The notes beneath the pieces were generated by a model, which ran no database searches, was not told the origin of the DNA, and saw nothing but the letters and a program-made list of their open reading frames with translations. DNA of 64,000 bases, from positions 3,162,746-3,226,745 of the forward strand of contig PYIU01000001.1 of NCBI GenBank assembly GCA_003415625.1, written 5' to 3'. This document shows positions 53,237 through 64,000 of this stretch, piece by piece (the stretch's first letter is position 1; each line of letters begins with the position of its first letter). Both the position numbers and the translations under genes were made by a program. The stretch comes from Aquanectria penicillioides (lineage: Eukaryota; Ascomycota; Sordariomycetes; Hypocreales; Nectriaceae).

Positions 53237-54043
53237 CTAAGAACCAGTGCTGAGCGATCCGGTAACATAATTCCAAAGTCTCAAGGCCGACATGACTGCC
53301 ATGAAAGCCCACTCCTCACCAAGCTCACCGGTTGCGCCAGAGCCAAGGAAGTGGAACTTGCCCACCTTGGTCAGAGTCCATTTCGAGTTCTCGGACCATA
53401 CAGCCACAATCTCCTTGTTGTCGCTGGTCTCTCCCGCAGATCGGGTAGCTCTGTTGCCGCCACTGCCATCGCCAGTGCTGCCCAGGCGCACCAGCTTCCA
53501 TCCCCAAGCCCACTTGTCCAAGGCCTTCACCTCGCCGCCGCGCGACGGCCGCCACTCAAAGGCCTCGCGGCGAGTCTCCTTGCCAATACCAACATCGAAT
53601 GAGAAGGTAAAGGTGAAGTAGGTCAAGGCCATATTGCATTTCAAATGCTCGGTGATAGGGTCGAAAGACGATCCTGGCTTACCTGGCACGTTGATGTTGG
53701 TGTGCGCGTTCAACATGCTCACCTTACTAACGCTGCCAATAACAGGGCCCTTGGGGTCGGCTCCCTCGTGAAGGACGAGGAAGGGCTTCTTTGCACTCCA
53801 GCTCATGTGTAGAGTGACAGTATATCGAGGAGTGTTCTCATGCTCGCCCAAGTGATACATGGAGGTGGTCATCTTCTTGTAGTAGATGTTGAAGAAGATG
53901 GGGAGGCGCTCGTAGGGAGACGGGCCAACATCGCCTCCAGTGGTGTATGCTGGCGGGGCACCGGCGGCAGAGGACTCGGTGTATGAGGGGAGGCCATTGT
54001 CCTGACCCTCAGGAATATCAGTTGGTTGCTGAGGAGCAGACAT
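53237..54043 (-). CDS. Conserved ascomycete protein, probable tubby/LURP-one-like fold
   Basis: Single exon, 268 aa from the ATG at 54041-54043. The N-terminus (about 40 residues) is Pro/Ser-rich with PSY and PPAY, the latter a PY motif of the type bound by WW domains of Rsp5-like ubiquitin ligases. The rest is beta-strand-rich: PIFFNIYYKKMTTSMYHLGEH, TVTLHMSWSAKKPFLVLHEG, then ALTYFTFTFSFDVGIG, RREAFEWRPS and WKLVRL. I recognise the general pattern of fungal uncharacterised proteins related to tubby-C/LURP/scramblase barrels, but this is a memory-based fold guess and the function is unknown. The gene looks intact and is more GC-rich than the repeats around it. A TACC-repeat tract sits upstream (about 54093-54110). 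Confidence 0.75.
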   Translation of the reverse strand: MSAPQQPTDIPEGQDNGLPSYTESSAAGAPPAYTTGGDVGPSPYERLPIFFNIYYKKMTTSMYHLGEHENTPRYTVTLHMSWSAKKPFLVLHEGADPKGPVIGSVSKVSMLNAHTNINVPGKPGSSFDPITEHLKCNMALTYFTFTFSFDVGIGKETRREAFEWRPSRGGEVKALDKWAWGWKLVRLGSTGDGSGGNRATRSAGETSDNKEIVAVWSENSKWTLTKVGKFHFLGSGATGELGEEWAFMAVMSALRLWNYVTGSLSTGS

Positions 54044-55475
54044 TGTGGTGTATTGGGTATTGGATACTGCGTCTACCAGCTGCGTGTAGATAGGTAGGTG
54101 GGTAGGTAGGGGTTGGAGGTTGAATGAAATACGAAAAAGCGACTGAAGTGGGGGACAAAGGCGATGGAACTCGCTGCCTTATCAAACCGTGGGGAAGATG
54201 ATGTTTGCGTCACACCAAGCTTCAGTGGATGAGCGTTGCTATGGCCTGGCCTGGCCTGCATTGTCAGGGCGCGGGCAGTGTTGGGCAGCGGCGTTTTAGC
54301 AAGGATGCTGTTGAGCCCTGGTCAGACCATCAACTTTATTAGGCTGCTCTACCCGCCAGGATGATGGATATTACGAAATCCTACGAGGATCCACGGTGCG
54401 GCACTAGGAGCGTTTGGGGGCGGGGTCCAATCAGCATCAGTGGCGGAGTGACTGTGATCCTCCCAAAAACGCTTACGTTGGAAGGGTGTTATTGGGTGTA
54501 TTACGGCATCTTTCATCATGTTTGTTCTCGTTTATCGCGCTGAGCCTCCCCAAACACTACATTGTGCGCTGGGACCGGTGCCATAGTTGGCGTGGCGTGG
54601 CGTGGCATTTCCAGTCGACAACCAAGTCGATCCCATTTTAGCGTTCGCCTGCTGTCGTACAGGTACCTACCTACCTACGCACGGGTGTTGGCGAGGCTCC
54701 AGGCTGTGAGATGTTGTGGCACGTTGTGCAATATGCTACCGCCTAGGGTGTCTTCTATTTTTCCGCGTCAGTATCAACAGTTATGATGAGAGACAGAGAG
54801 AGATACGAGGGGCGGAGCAGGGGGCGCTGAAGGAATAACTATACCTTGAGCGCCCGCCTCTGAACTCCCTGTTCCGTACGGATACTGGTTGGAGAAACAC
54901 CATGAAACGGTCAACGTGAGCCAGAGCTATCTGGCCTGGCGGGGTGGTTGTCGGGCTCATGTGGCATTTCAGTGTGGGGCAAACACTCGATTCAGGACCC
55001 GAATCTCGCGTCTTTGTGAGTGCTCATGATGAGCAGCTCCAAGGCCCGATCACGAACCCGCGCTCCTCCTTCCCTCACTCATGACAGATAACCACGTGCC
55101 CTTGGCCTGAGCCTTACTGAGATGAGTGTCCGTCTACCATAGCTTAGTGCTGCTCTAGACCTAGACAGCTCCTTGACGCATTTGCCGGCCTAATTAATCA
55201 CGCACGTCACACAAGCTAGTAGTCATAGGGCGCGATGCAGCGAGGGGCAAGCGGGGCAGAAGCCGCTGGGTCGCCAGGCGAGTGGGCGAGTGGGCGGGAA
55301 TCCATCGTCCTGCCTTTGAAGCGCTCTTGGGACTGTAGACACCAGATAACAGAGTCAATGCATAAGTATTGAACTGCGTGCAGGATAGCGACTTTTTTTT
55401 TCTTTGACACTCTCATACTACTCTTTCCCTCCCTCCCACTCTTCCTTCCCCAAACCCCGTGAACCACCAGCAAAC
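54044..55475. other. Divergent promoter region
   Basis: Intergenic space between the minus-strand conserved gene and the plus-strand dehalogenase. It has short TACC/GGTA microsatellite tracts (about 54090-54110, 54661-54675) and a CT-rich leader with TTTTTTTTTCTTTG just before the dehalogenase start. No gene is seen. Confidence 0.55.
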
Positions 55476-56227
55476 ATGGCAACTGAGCGCCCCGTTACCT
55501 CTTTCAAGTGCCTCACCTTTGACTGCTACGGAACCCTCGTTGATTGGGAGGGCGGCATTTACACTGCGCTTTCTCCCCTCACACAGAAGCTTCCTGAGTC
55601 ACACCCTCTCTACAATGACCGCCTTGCTACGCTAAAGGCCTTCATCAAGAACGAAACCCGCGTCCAGATCGCCAAGCCCAAGGAGCTGTACTGCAATGTT
55701 CTGGCCGAGGCCTACAACGGCCTAGCGGCAGAGCTTGGGGTGCAAACTAACGCCGAGGATGCCGCCAGATTTGGAGCTGGCGTTGGAGACTGGCCCGTGT
55801 TTCCCGACACCATTGATGCCCTTCAGCGACTCAAGAAGCACTTCAAGCTCGTCATTCTGTCCAACGTGGACAGAGACTCGTTTTCCCGAACCCTGGCTAA
55901 GCAGTTTGTGGGCATTGAGTTTGATGCCATTTATATGGCCGAGGACATCGGCTCATACAAGCCTGACCTTCGAAATTTTGAGTATCTCATCGCAGGCTGT
56001 GAGAAGGATCTCGGCGTGAAGAAGGAGGACATCATCCACACAGCCAGAGTCTATTCCACGACCAGGTTCCCGCCACCACTATCGGCCTGACCTGCGCCTG
56101 GATCGAGCGCGGAGAGGATGTGGAATCGGTGATGGGTGGAAACCTGAAGGACCTTGGCGATGAAGTCAAGTTGTCCTGGATTCACAAGAATATGGGAGCG
56201 TTTGCTGACGCTGTTGATGCTGCTTGA
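55476..56227 (+). CDS. HAD-superfamily (S)-2-haloacid dehalogenase-like protein, one frameshift
   Basis: Start ATG 55476-55478 (MATERPVTSFKC); about 250 aa if the frame is restored. HAD motif I is FDCYGTLVDW with the nucleophilic Asp, motif II is ILSNVDR, motif III is SYKPD with the catalytic Lys, and the C-terminal block is TTIGLTCAWIERG, as in type II haloacid dehalogenases. The frame breaks near 56045: as written it runs to a TGA at 56088-56090, while the correct C-terminus continues in the next frame to TGA 56225-56227. One additional C in ACAGCC^AGAG repairs it. Because the rest is intact, I favour a sequence error over a dead gene. In fungi these are soluble hydrolases of 2-haloacids or related substrates; the physiological role is uncertain. 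No link to the adjacent NRPS is evident beyond proximity. Confidence 0.85.
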
Positions 56228-57363
56228 AACCCAACAAGCTTAACCATTATGTAATGGAGAGTCCTGCCTGATTAAAACTAGCCAGTGACGGATCCCTTAG
56301 TTGGAATTCCGTCCACACTAGGACCGAATTTTCGAATACAAGAACGAGGAAACTTTTGCGGAAGTAGTTGTCCGGATGATTTATAGATGGCGCTCTCAAG
56401 ATGTTTTTGTCCTCATTATCGGCGTAAACATGAGCCTTGAAAAAAATAGGTATGAAATGAATTGAAGCATAGCATTTACGTACCCTTCTGAAACATTTCT
56501 TCTGCGAAGCTAAATATGGCAACTGTGAAATATTGGAGACCCCATAAAACTGATACATCATTGTCTAACTTGATTAAGTACAATCCTGTGAGTTGAGATT
56601 TCTGTGAGTTAAGTGCATGAAATCAGGCCATGAAGCTAATTCTAGGAATGTGCTCGATGTTGTGCGTAGTTTGGCATCATCTGGTCAGCTCGTCGCTTCT
56701 ATGTTTGAGCCAAACCATATTGTAAGTGATGTAAACAGGACAAATTTATATGATTGGCATTCACTTACTCGGAATCACAACATCCTCATCATCCTCGACC
56801 ATAACTTGGAAGGAACAAACTCCTCGCGACCAACCCCCTCTTAATTAGATACAAAACCAGCGGCTATGATCATATCGGGGTTTTCTATTGGTCGATTTAT
56901 ATATTTCAGTATTGTTTTAGTTTCTACGATGTCATGTTTTATACGAGGACAGAAGCATGCACAGTGTAGCAGGCGAGGGGGAATGATTGTCGACAAAAGA
57001 CTAAGTGCATTTAAAGGGAAACGGTCTGAACAATCTCAACGCTGTACTGGGATAAAAAAACACTACACCAAAGCGCGCAACGAAACCAAATAGATGAAAC
57101 CAAGTAACTACCAAAATCACAAAGATCGCCTGAAAATTATGATTAAACCTCTTTTTTTCTTTTTTTTTCTTCGTTTTTTCTTCATGCATTACCAATCGCT
57201 CAACACGTCAAATCGAAAAACAAAGATCAAACAGAGAAAGGAAAATGAAAACAAAATGAAAGATGAAGGTTGGTTGATAGCGACTGCGGTAGATGTCGAC
57301 ACTGGAATAACCAGGTCGTCGATTGTGCCAGTAATGAGCGATGTCAAGGCTAAGAAGCATTGT
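56228..57363. other. Convergent intergenic region before the right NRPS
   Basis: 3' regions of two converging genes. A pyrimidine run at about 57148-57183 (A-rich on the minus strand), 180-215 bases past the NRPS stop, is a plausible polyadenylation zone. No gene is supported; frames of 75-104 codons here lack features. Confidence 0.5.
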
Positions 57364-60300
57364 TTATCGCTTCTTGTGGCCTGATGGTTTGCCCGAAAGT
57401 TTTGTGCGCTTCTTGAGAAGTTGCTGAGTGGCTTGGGTCAAATGCTGAGCTACTCCACGAAGCTGAGTTTCGCTGAGAATAGATGAGTCATAGGCCATGA
57501 CAAGGTCGACCTTGTCGTCAAAGACGAAGCATTGGAGAACGAGAGGATAGCTGAAGTAGCCCTCCACAGCCTCTTCATCGCCGTATGATTTGGTATCAGC
57601 GGGTAACAGGACCACATCTGACCCCGATGATGCGGCCATCTGTTGCATCGGCTGGATAACCATCAAGCTTGTAAACTCACAGGCGTCCTTAGCATCAGGA
57701 CTGAGCTTCGAGATATTGCGAAGACCAAATTGCTCATACGCCACCATTTCAGCAGCTTGCTTCTGAACGTTCTTGAGGAAGCTTGCGACTCCCATCTTCT
57801 GGCTCAGCTTGACACGGACTGGGACAGTGGCCACGGCGGGTCCGGCCATTATGTCAACTCCATCGACTGGAGCTTGGCGACCAGAGACTGAACTACCGAA
57901 GCATACATCTTCAGTATTGCAATATCGCGCAAGAATCATTGCCCAGGCCGCTCGAAGGATGGTTGCCTTTGTGATTGAGCCCTCTGGGGCGTTGGGGAAA
58001 GGAATTGTAGTCTTCATCAGGCGACTAACTGGCTTGGAGTTGGCAGGGCTGGCTCGGGGAATGTGGCACGTTGAGCACCATCCAGCTGCTCTTTCCAGTA
58101 TGTGCTTGCTGCAGCATGTTCAACCTTTGTTGTGTAGCTAATGAAGGTGGAGTATGGTGTCAACGGCGGAAGACTCTCGCCTCGGTATAGGCTAGTGAGG
58201 ATGCCCAGCAGGACATTCAAGGTCCAGCCATCAAAGACGGCGTGATGGATGACGAGCACGAAGTATTGCTTACTGGTCTGACTATCATTGATAAGGGCGT
58301 ATCTCGACAGTCGCGAGCCATACTGCATCTCCATTGCCTTCACTGTGTTCATGAATGAACGGAGATCAAGGCCATCTGTTGGTTCCCACATAGCAGGTTC
58401 CTCAATGATGGCCTGGGCCGAATAACCATCCTGAACAAATATCCTAGTTCGTAGAATGCTACAAAGCTGCACGGTATCTTCCCAGGCCTTCCTGAAGCGG
58501 CCTACGTCAATGTTCTGAGGAAGACGATAGACATATTTAGCCATATAAGAGCCCGGTTGCTTGACTGCGAGTGCCATGAGGCCCTCCTGAAGACTTGTGC
58601 ATGGATAGGCATCTTCGATGTACTCCTCTCCTGAGATGTTGCACTCATGCTGAATGGTTGACTTGATGGGGCCAAGAGTGTTTTTTGGAATGAGGCTGAA
58701 GGGCTCTGCATGGTAGGTCTCTTGTTTAGCACCCTCGATAACCTTAGTAGCGACAGCCGACAGTCGAGGATCAGAAAAGATGTCCTTGACTGTAATTGTC
58801 AGGCCGGCTTCGCGCGCCGATGTAACCAATTGGATAGCAGTTATAGAGTCACCACCAATTCGCAAGAAACTATCATCACGTCCAATCTTTTCAGCGGGAA
58901 TCTTAAGCACTGTCGCCCAAATGCCTTGCAGGCGAACTTCCATTGGGGTGGCCGGGGAGCGTTTCTCACTGTCTGCAAGAGAATACTTAGCGACCACCTC
59001 ACGACTAAGAGTTGAGGTAAGCCGCTTTAGGCCACCTCTATCCAGCTTGGTAGAGGTGATTGAGGGCATAAACCGGCAGGGGAAGAACATTGTTGGGACC
59101 ATGTAGCTCGGGAGAGATACGCTAAGTTTCCCAACAGCAGCTGTAATCTGGCTTTTAAGATCGGCTGTAAGTGGTATGAAGACGCTTTTAGCGTCGAGAC
59201 TGGCTGACCCAGAGGTAGTACGGGTCTCGTCATTGCCACAGAAGTATGCGACAAGATTGGTTCCGGCGTCTCCCTTAAAGACGTCGACCACAACTTGGCG
59301 TACACCCTTAAGGGCAGCACGCATGTGGTGCTCCACCTCACCCAGCTCAACACGGAGACCGCGGATCTTGACTTGAGTATCCTTACGGCTGACGAACTCG
59401 ATGGTGCCGTCTCCATTGTAGAAGCAAAGATCACCAGACTTAAAGAATCGGTTCCAGTGTTGCGCAGTTCCCTGTGGCGCCCACGAGGGAAGGGTCTTGA
59501 CGGTAGATGCGTCAGTCCTGACGAGATCAGCCAGGTACTCACGCAACAAGGTTGGACCTTGGATAACGACTTCGCCAATGCATCCCGTTGGAGCGAGGCG
59601 CTGAGGATCCTGTGGGTCAACGATCCAACAGAAGCCTCCCACTGGCCGACCAACAGTCAACGGCGATTGCGTAATTGACTGCCACTCGTGGAGAGTGCTG
59701 AATACACAGGTCTCAGCGGGTCCCCATCCGTTGATGAGTCTAACCTTGCCAAACCAGATGTCAAGAATGTCCCGGCCTACAGCTTCGCCAGCCAGTAGAA
59801 GGAGCTCCAAACCAGGAACATCCTCTGGCTTCAAGGTGCGCGTAAAGGCCGGAGTGAGGAAAGCCCAGTTGATCTTCATATCACGGATGAATTGCGTCAG
59901 ACCGCTCATTCGGGTATCCTCAGATGGCACACATAAAGTTGCACCAGCAATTAAAGGTCCTATAATCTCACCGATGCAAAGATCGAAGACAAATGAAGCA
60001 AATTGGAGGATTCTTACGCTAGGAGTGAGGCCAAGTCGCTTTCTGATCGCAGTCTGACTGGTGCATACAGCACCGTGCTGCATGACCAATCCCTTAGGTG
60101 TACCGGTACTACCTGAAGTGAAGAGGACATATGCAGCCTGATCTGGAGTCACATCAGAGATTGGCATGTTGTATGATGCCTTGTTTGCACGAAGCTGCTG
60201 GTCAAATTTGGCCGTTACTTCAACAACATTTTCCACCAGTCCAACGCATTTGGAGGCGTTGATGGAAGATGTTAGGGCCAACCGGGCACCTGTCTGTTTA

Positions 60301-63300
60301 ACAATTTGCTGCTGGCGTTGAGTAGGATGCGAGGGATCCAATGGCACCCAAGCAGCACCAGCCTTATTGATAGCCAACATGGCGACGAAAAACCACATTG
60401 ACTTCTCAAAGCAGACGTGTACGAGATCTCCCGTTTTAACACCCGAGGACTGTACCAGGTAAGATGCAAGCCTATTAGCGGCGTCATTGAGCTTAGAGTA
60501 GCTTAGCTCTCCATCCCATGCTTTGATAGCGGCGGCGTTGGGCTGAAGACGTGCTTGTTCCTCAACAAGTTCATGAACACAGGCGCTGACAATCTCAGGT
60601 GCCTCGCCGTTGTTATCTAAGGCCGTGACCAGGTCCCAATCTCCAGCGATGGAGACGGAGCTGAGGAGGGAATCAGCTTCTGTTTGCAGCTGCTGTACTG
60701 TATGGTCGAAATGATGAGCTAAGGCTTGCAGCTGAGGCTCAGACACGACGGTGGGGTTGTAGGTGAGTACCAGTTCGGCGTGCTCATCGTGTGTGAAGCA
60801 CTGAAGTACAAGTGGGTATGTGAAGTAGCCGTCGGCTGCTTCCTCATCCCCATACTCTTCTGGCTCGGCGGACAAGAGCAGGGTATCAGCAGAGTCACCC
60901 TTGGAGGTGAGATGGTGCACAGGCTGGATGACCATTAAGCTTGAGAAGTCACAAGCCTCCTTGGCGTCTGCACCAAGCTTAGAGATACTCTGGAGTCCAT
61001 ATTGCTCGAATGGGACCATTTCCGAGGCCTGCTGTTGGACATGCTGCAAGAAATTTGAAACAGTCTGCTCTCCAGCAAGTCGCATTCGAACTGGAACGGT
61101 CGCGACAGCCGGTCCAGCCATCTTGTCAACACCAGCCACTGGAGCGTGACGGCCAGAGACAGTAGTGCCAAAGCAAATGTCATCCGTATCGCAATACCGG
61201 GCAAGAACTATGGCCCAAGCCGCACGGAGCACAGTGGCCTTGGTGATTGAGGTGCTGGTAGACTTAGGGAATCCAATCGTCATCTTCATAAGGCGAGTGA
61301 TTGGATCAGGAGTAGCACCAACCTCAGTGCGAGGAAATGTAGCGCGTTGAGCACCAGCAAGTTGGGTCTTCCAGTAATTCTTGGCTGCATCCTGGTCCAG
61401 CTGTTGGACATAGTTGATAAAACCAGAGTATGGCTGCAGTGCTGGAACAAGGCCGCCTTGGTAAGCGTTGTAAAGCGTGCCTAGAACGACATTCAGGGAC
61501 CAACCATCAAAGACGGTATGGTGGAGCATCAAGACGAAGTATCTCTCGCCACTCTCTTCCTCAACAAGTGCATATCGGCAAAGGCGCGAGCCGTATTGCA
61601 TGTCTACTAGCTCGCGGTCGTTCATAATAGACTTGAGGTCGTGGCCCTCTGTAGGCTCCCACACGGCATCCTCTCGGATGATTGCTTGAATGGTAGCGCC
61701 TTGGTAAGTCACAAGTCTGGTACGTAAGTTGCCACAAATTTGGACTGTCTGATACCACGCAGCCGTAAAACGTTCAGTGTCGACAGTCCCTGGCAGGCGG
61801 TAGACATATTTACCAATGTAAGAGCGAGGTTGCTTGACAGCCAAAGCCATCAGACCCTCTTGTAGGCTGGTACATGGGTAAGCGTCCTCGATGGCATCCT
61901 CACTTGAAAGCTGGCATTGAGATCGGATATCCGAATTGACGGCATCCCAATCACCAGTCGGGAGCATGCCGAAGGGCTCCATCTCCCACGCTTGGCCTGC
62001 TGTGACCTCGGTAGCGGTAGCTGCCATATGACTGAGCTTAGAATTCTTAAATATGTTGGCAATAGTTAAGCCGATGCCACGTTGCTGGGCGAGGGAGACT
62101 AGTTGGATAGCTGTAATGGAGTCGCCGCCGATTTGGAGGAAACTATGATTCTTTCCAATCTGGTCTGCGGATGTCTTGAGCAGGTCAGCCCAGATGTTGC
62201 GCAGCTCAAATTCCTTCTCAGTTGTGGGCTCCACCTTCTTCTCACTGCCGAGAGCAAAGCTGTTCAATTGCTCCTGAGGAAGATCGTGTGCAAGCTCTCG
62301 CAATCTCTTTCGGTCGAGTTTAAGAGACGTACCAAACGGCATCTGCTCCATCGGTAGGAAGAGGCTTGGAACCATATAGGTAGGCAGCACACGCCTCAAA
62401 TCTTCAACCACAGTGCTGAGGGACTTGTGCAGAGTGTCATTCATAGTAATGAGCCACTCTGAGAGATCCTTATCAGATGTCTTTTGGCTAGTCTTCTCCT
62501 CACTAAAGCTGATGAAAGCAATTACCACGTCATGAGCATTGCGGCGGATAACATCGACAGCGGCATAGGTGACTTCAGGCATAGCACGCTTGATACTGTA
62601 CTCGATCTCTCCAAGTTCGACACGGTAACCTCGAACCTTCACCTGTGTATCGCGGCGGCCAAGGTATTCCATGTTGCCATTGGGAAGATAGCGAACTAAA
62701 TCACCAGTCTTGAAAAATTGACGAGTGTCATCTTTAGAAGGAGACGGCAACCATTCCACGCTCTTAATAAATGATGTTTCGGTTCTGTCTTTGTCGTTGA
62801 GATAGCCACGAGCCATTTGTCGTTGAACCAAAAGCTCTCCGATACATCCAATAGGGACAAGTTGCTGGTGGTTCTCTGGCTCCACAATCCAGCAAGCACA
62901 GCCAAATCCTCGGCCAATTGTAGTTGGCGGCTCATCTGCAGACTTGTATACGTGGTTGGTACAAAAGACAGAAATTTCTGATGGACCGTAGGCATTGGCG
63001 ACCGTGACATGCCTATGCCATGTATCAAGAATATCCTTTGCGGGTGCCTCGCCAACAAGGATCAACAGTTTTAATGATGGGACATCAGCAGGAGTCATAG
63101 TTCTCAAGAAGGTCGAAGTTAAGAGCGCAGTGTTGACATTTGTAGCCTTGATGAATCCTGCTATGTCCTGGAGTCGTTCGGTCTCGGATGGAATGCAGAT
63201 AGTACCGCCGAAGACAAGTGTTTCGAAGATCTCACTTAGACTGACATCGAATACGTTGCTTGAGAATTGCAACACACGAGATGATTGATTGAAAGAGTAA

Positions 63301-64000
63301 GCTCTGCCGTGGCCAACAGTGGTGGTGCTAAGAGCTGAGTGGTCAACGAGGAAAGACTTAGGCTTGCCAGTAGATCCAGAAGTGAAGATAATGTATGCAG
63401 CGTCAGAAGGACTAGGCTTCTTGTATATGGTGTTATTTTCGGTGATTGTCGAGGAAAGCTTGGCCATAAGAGATCGAGAGAGCTCAATTATATGCTCAAC
63501 CATACCCTCGCAGGATTTATTTGTTGATGAAGACACAAGCATAAATCGAGCTTGGAGCTCGTCAATAATGCCTTGGCGTCGGCTTGTAGGGTGCGAAGGA
63601 TCAATTGGGATAAAGACACCACCGGCTTTCATAATAGCAAGCATGGCCACAACAGTCCAAGGAGATTTCTCGAAGCACAGAGGCACCATAGTCTCAGGCC
63701 TGACACCAAGATGAGAGAGATAGGTAGCCAGGATGGTAGACATGCCATCCAACTGAGAGTATGACATGCTTCCTTGGTTCGACACAATGGCCTCCTGGTC
63801 AGGTGTACGCTTAGCGCGGTCAGTGATCAAATCGTGGACACAGGCATTGACAGGCGTAGCATCGGCCGAGTTCCACTTAATAGCTTGCTGAAGGTCCCAA
63901 TCACTTGCAAGAGACAATCTAGCCAACGGAGTGTCATTTTGAAGCAGGAGCTGTTGTACAACATGGCCAAAGTGTTGGACAAGTGCAAGAAGTTGTGATT
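57364..64000 (-). CDS. Peptaibiotic-type NRPS, 3' part, ending in a condensation domain; one frameshift
   Basis: Minus strand, open at the right edge: the end of a C domain is read from 64000. Order: (C)-A1 63890-62270, T1 about 62230-62040 (GGDSITAIQL), C1 61900-60600 (HHTVFDGW), A2 60570-58990, T2 58970-58740, C2 58620-57364 (HHAVFDGW). By my alignment A1 has the code DVSLIVAVFK and A2 has DLGFLAGVFK, the same as A1-A3 of the left NRPS. The frame shifts in C2 near 58037. As written, translation stops at 58017, and the next frame continues from MKTTIPF to TAA at 57364-57366. One extra C in AAGCC^AGTT repairs it. The protein then stops just after C2 with a basic tail (KKRTKLSGKPSGHKKR) and no further A, T, TE or R. 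In core motif A6 of A1 the usual GPTL is replaced by RQM, one residue shorter. It may hand its chain to another synthetase in trans. Confidence 0.92.

Noticed and set aside
57364..58017. Separate short NRPS-like gene at the 3' end of the right NRPS
   Set aside because: It is the direct continuation of C2 in the next frame, joined at a one-base slip; not an independent gene.
58502..63998. Frames opposite the right NRPS
   Set aside because: Same reason: complementary-strand shadows of conserved A and C domains.
1..64000. CRISPR array, bacterial operon signals or replication origin
   Set aside because: None seen; the sequence is eukaryotic with spliceosomal introns.

Overview
This window is nuclear DNA of a filamentous ascomycete. 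The evidence is short introns (about 50-80 bp) with CTAAC-type branch sites, Zn2Cys6 and MFS genes, giant intron-free NRPS genes, and Ty1-copia relics with RIP-type CpA-to-TpA changes. The peptaibiotic-type NRPS modules (TexA/Tex1-like by my recollection) point towards Hypocreales, but that placement is inference.

Layout. (1) 1-16175, plus strand: the 3' part of a giant NRPS, read as A-T-C-A-T-C-A-T-C-A-T-C-A-T-R, open at the left edge and ending in a thioester reductase domain. (2) 57364-64000, minus strand: the 3' part of a second NRPS, read as (C)-A-T-C-A-T-C, open at the right edge. It ends abruptly in a condensation domain and carries one single-base frameshift. The two genes converge across about 41 kb. 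Four of their seven adenylation domains carry the same residue code (DLGFLAGVFK by my alignment), of the kind reported for Aib/isovaline. A linear, Aib-rich peptide with a reduced C-terminus is the simplest expectation.

(3) Between the NRPS genes is a mosaic of ordinary genes, secreted-protein genes and transposon debris. 16.2-21 kb holds solo LTRs and repeat fragments. 21.1-22.9 kb holds an intact sedolisin (S53) protease. 24.2-28.4 kb holds three related small secreted cysteine-rich protein loci, two of them spliced. 29.5-30.9 kb holds a dead pectin lyase gene. 33.5-44.6 kb holds a compact group of four intact intron-bearing genes: PLP aminotransferase, mitochondrial D-lactate dehydrogenase-like flavoprotein, Zn2Cys6 regulator and MFS transporter. 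Their promoters share CGG-rich palindromes. 45.2-51.0 kb holds a complete but degenerate copia element (133-bp LTRs, 5-bp TSD) with a small LTR element nested inside it. 53.2-56.2 kb holds a tubby/LURP-like conserved protein and a haloacid dehalogenase.

Five single-base frameshifts in otherwise good coding sequence (NRPS, dehalogenase, two small secreted proteins, and one lesion of the pectin lyase pseudogene) would each be repaired by one extra C in a C run next to AG. This suggests a systematic assembly or base-calling error rather than five independent mutations. The NRPS pair may form a split assembly line: the second enzyme ends in a C domain with no acceptor module, and the first ends in a reductase. 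The four-gene group may supply or clear 2-oxo/2-hydroxy acids and export a product, but nothing in the sequence proves it belongs to the NRPS pathway.
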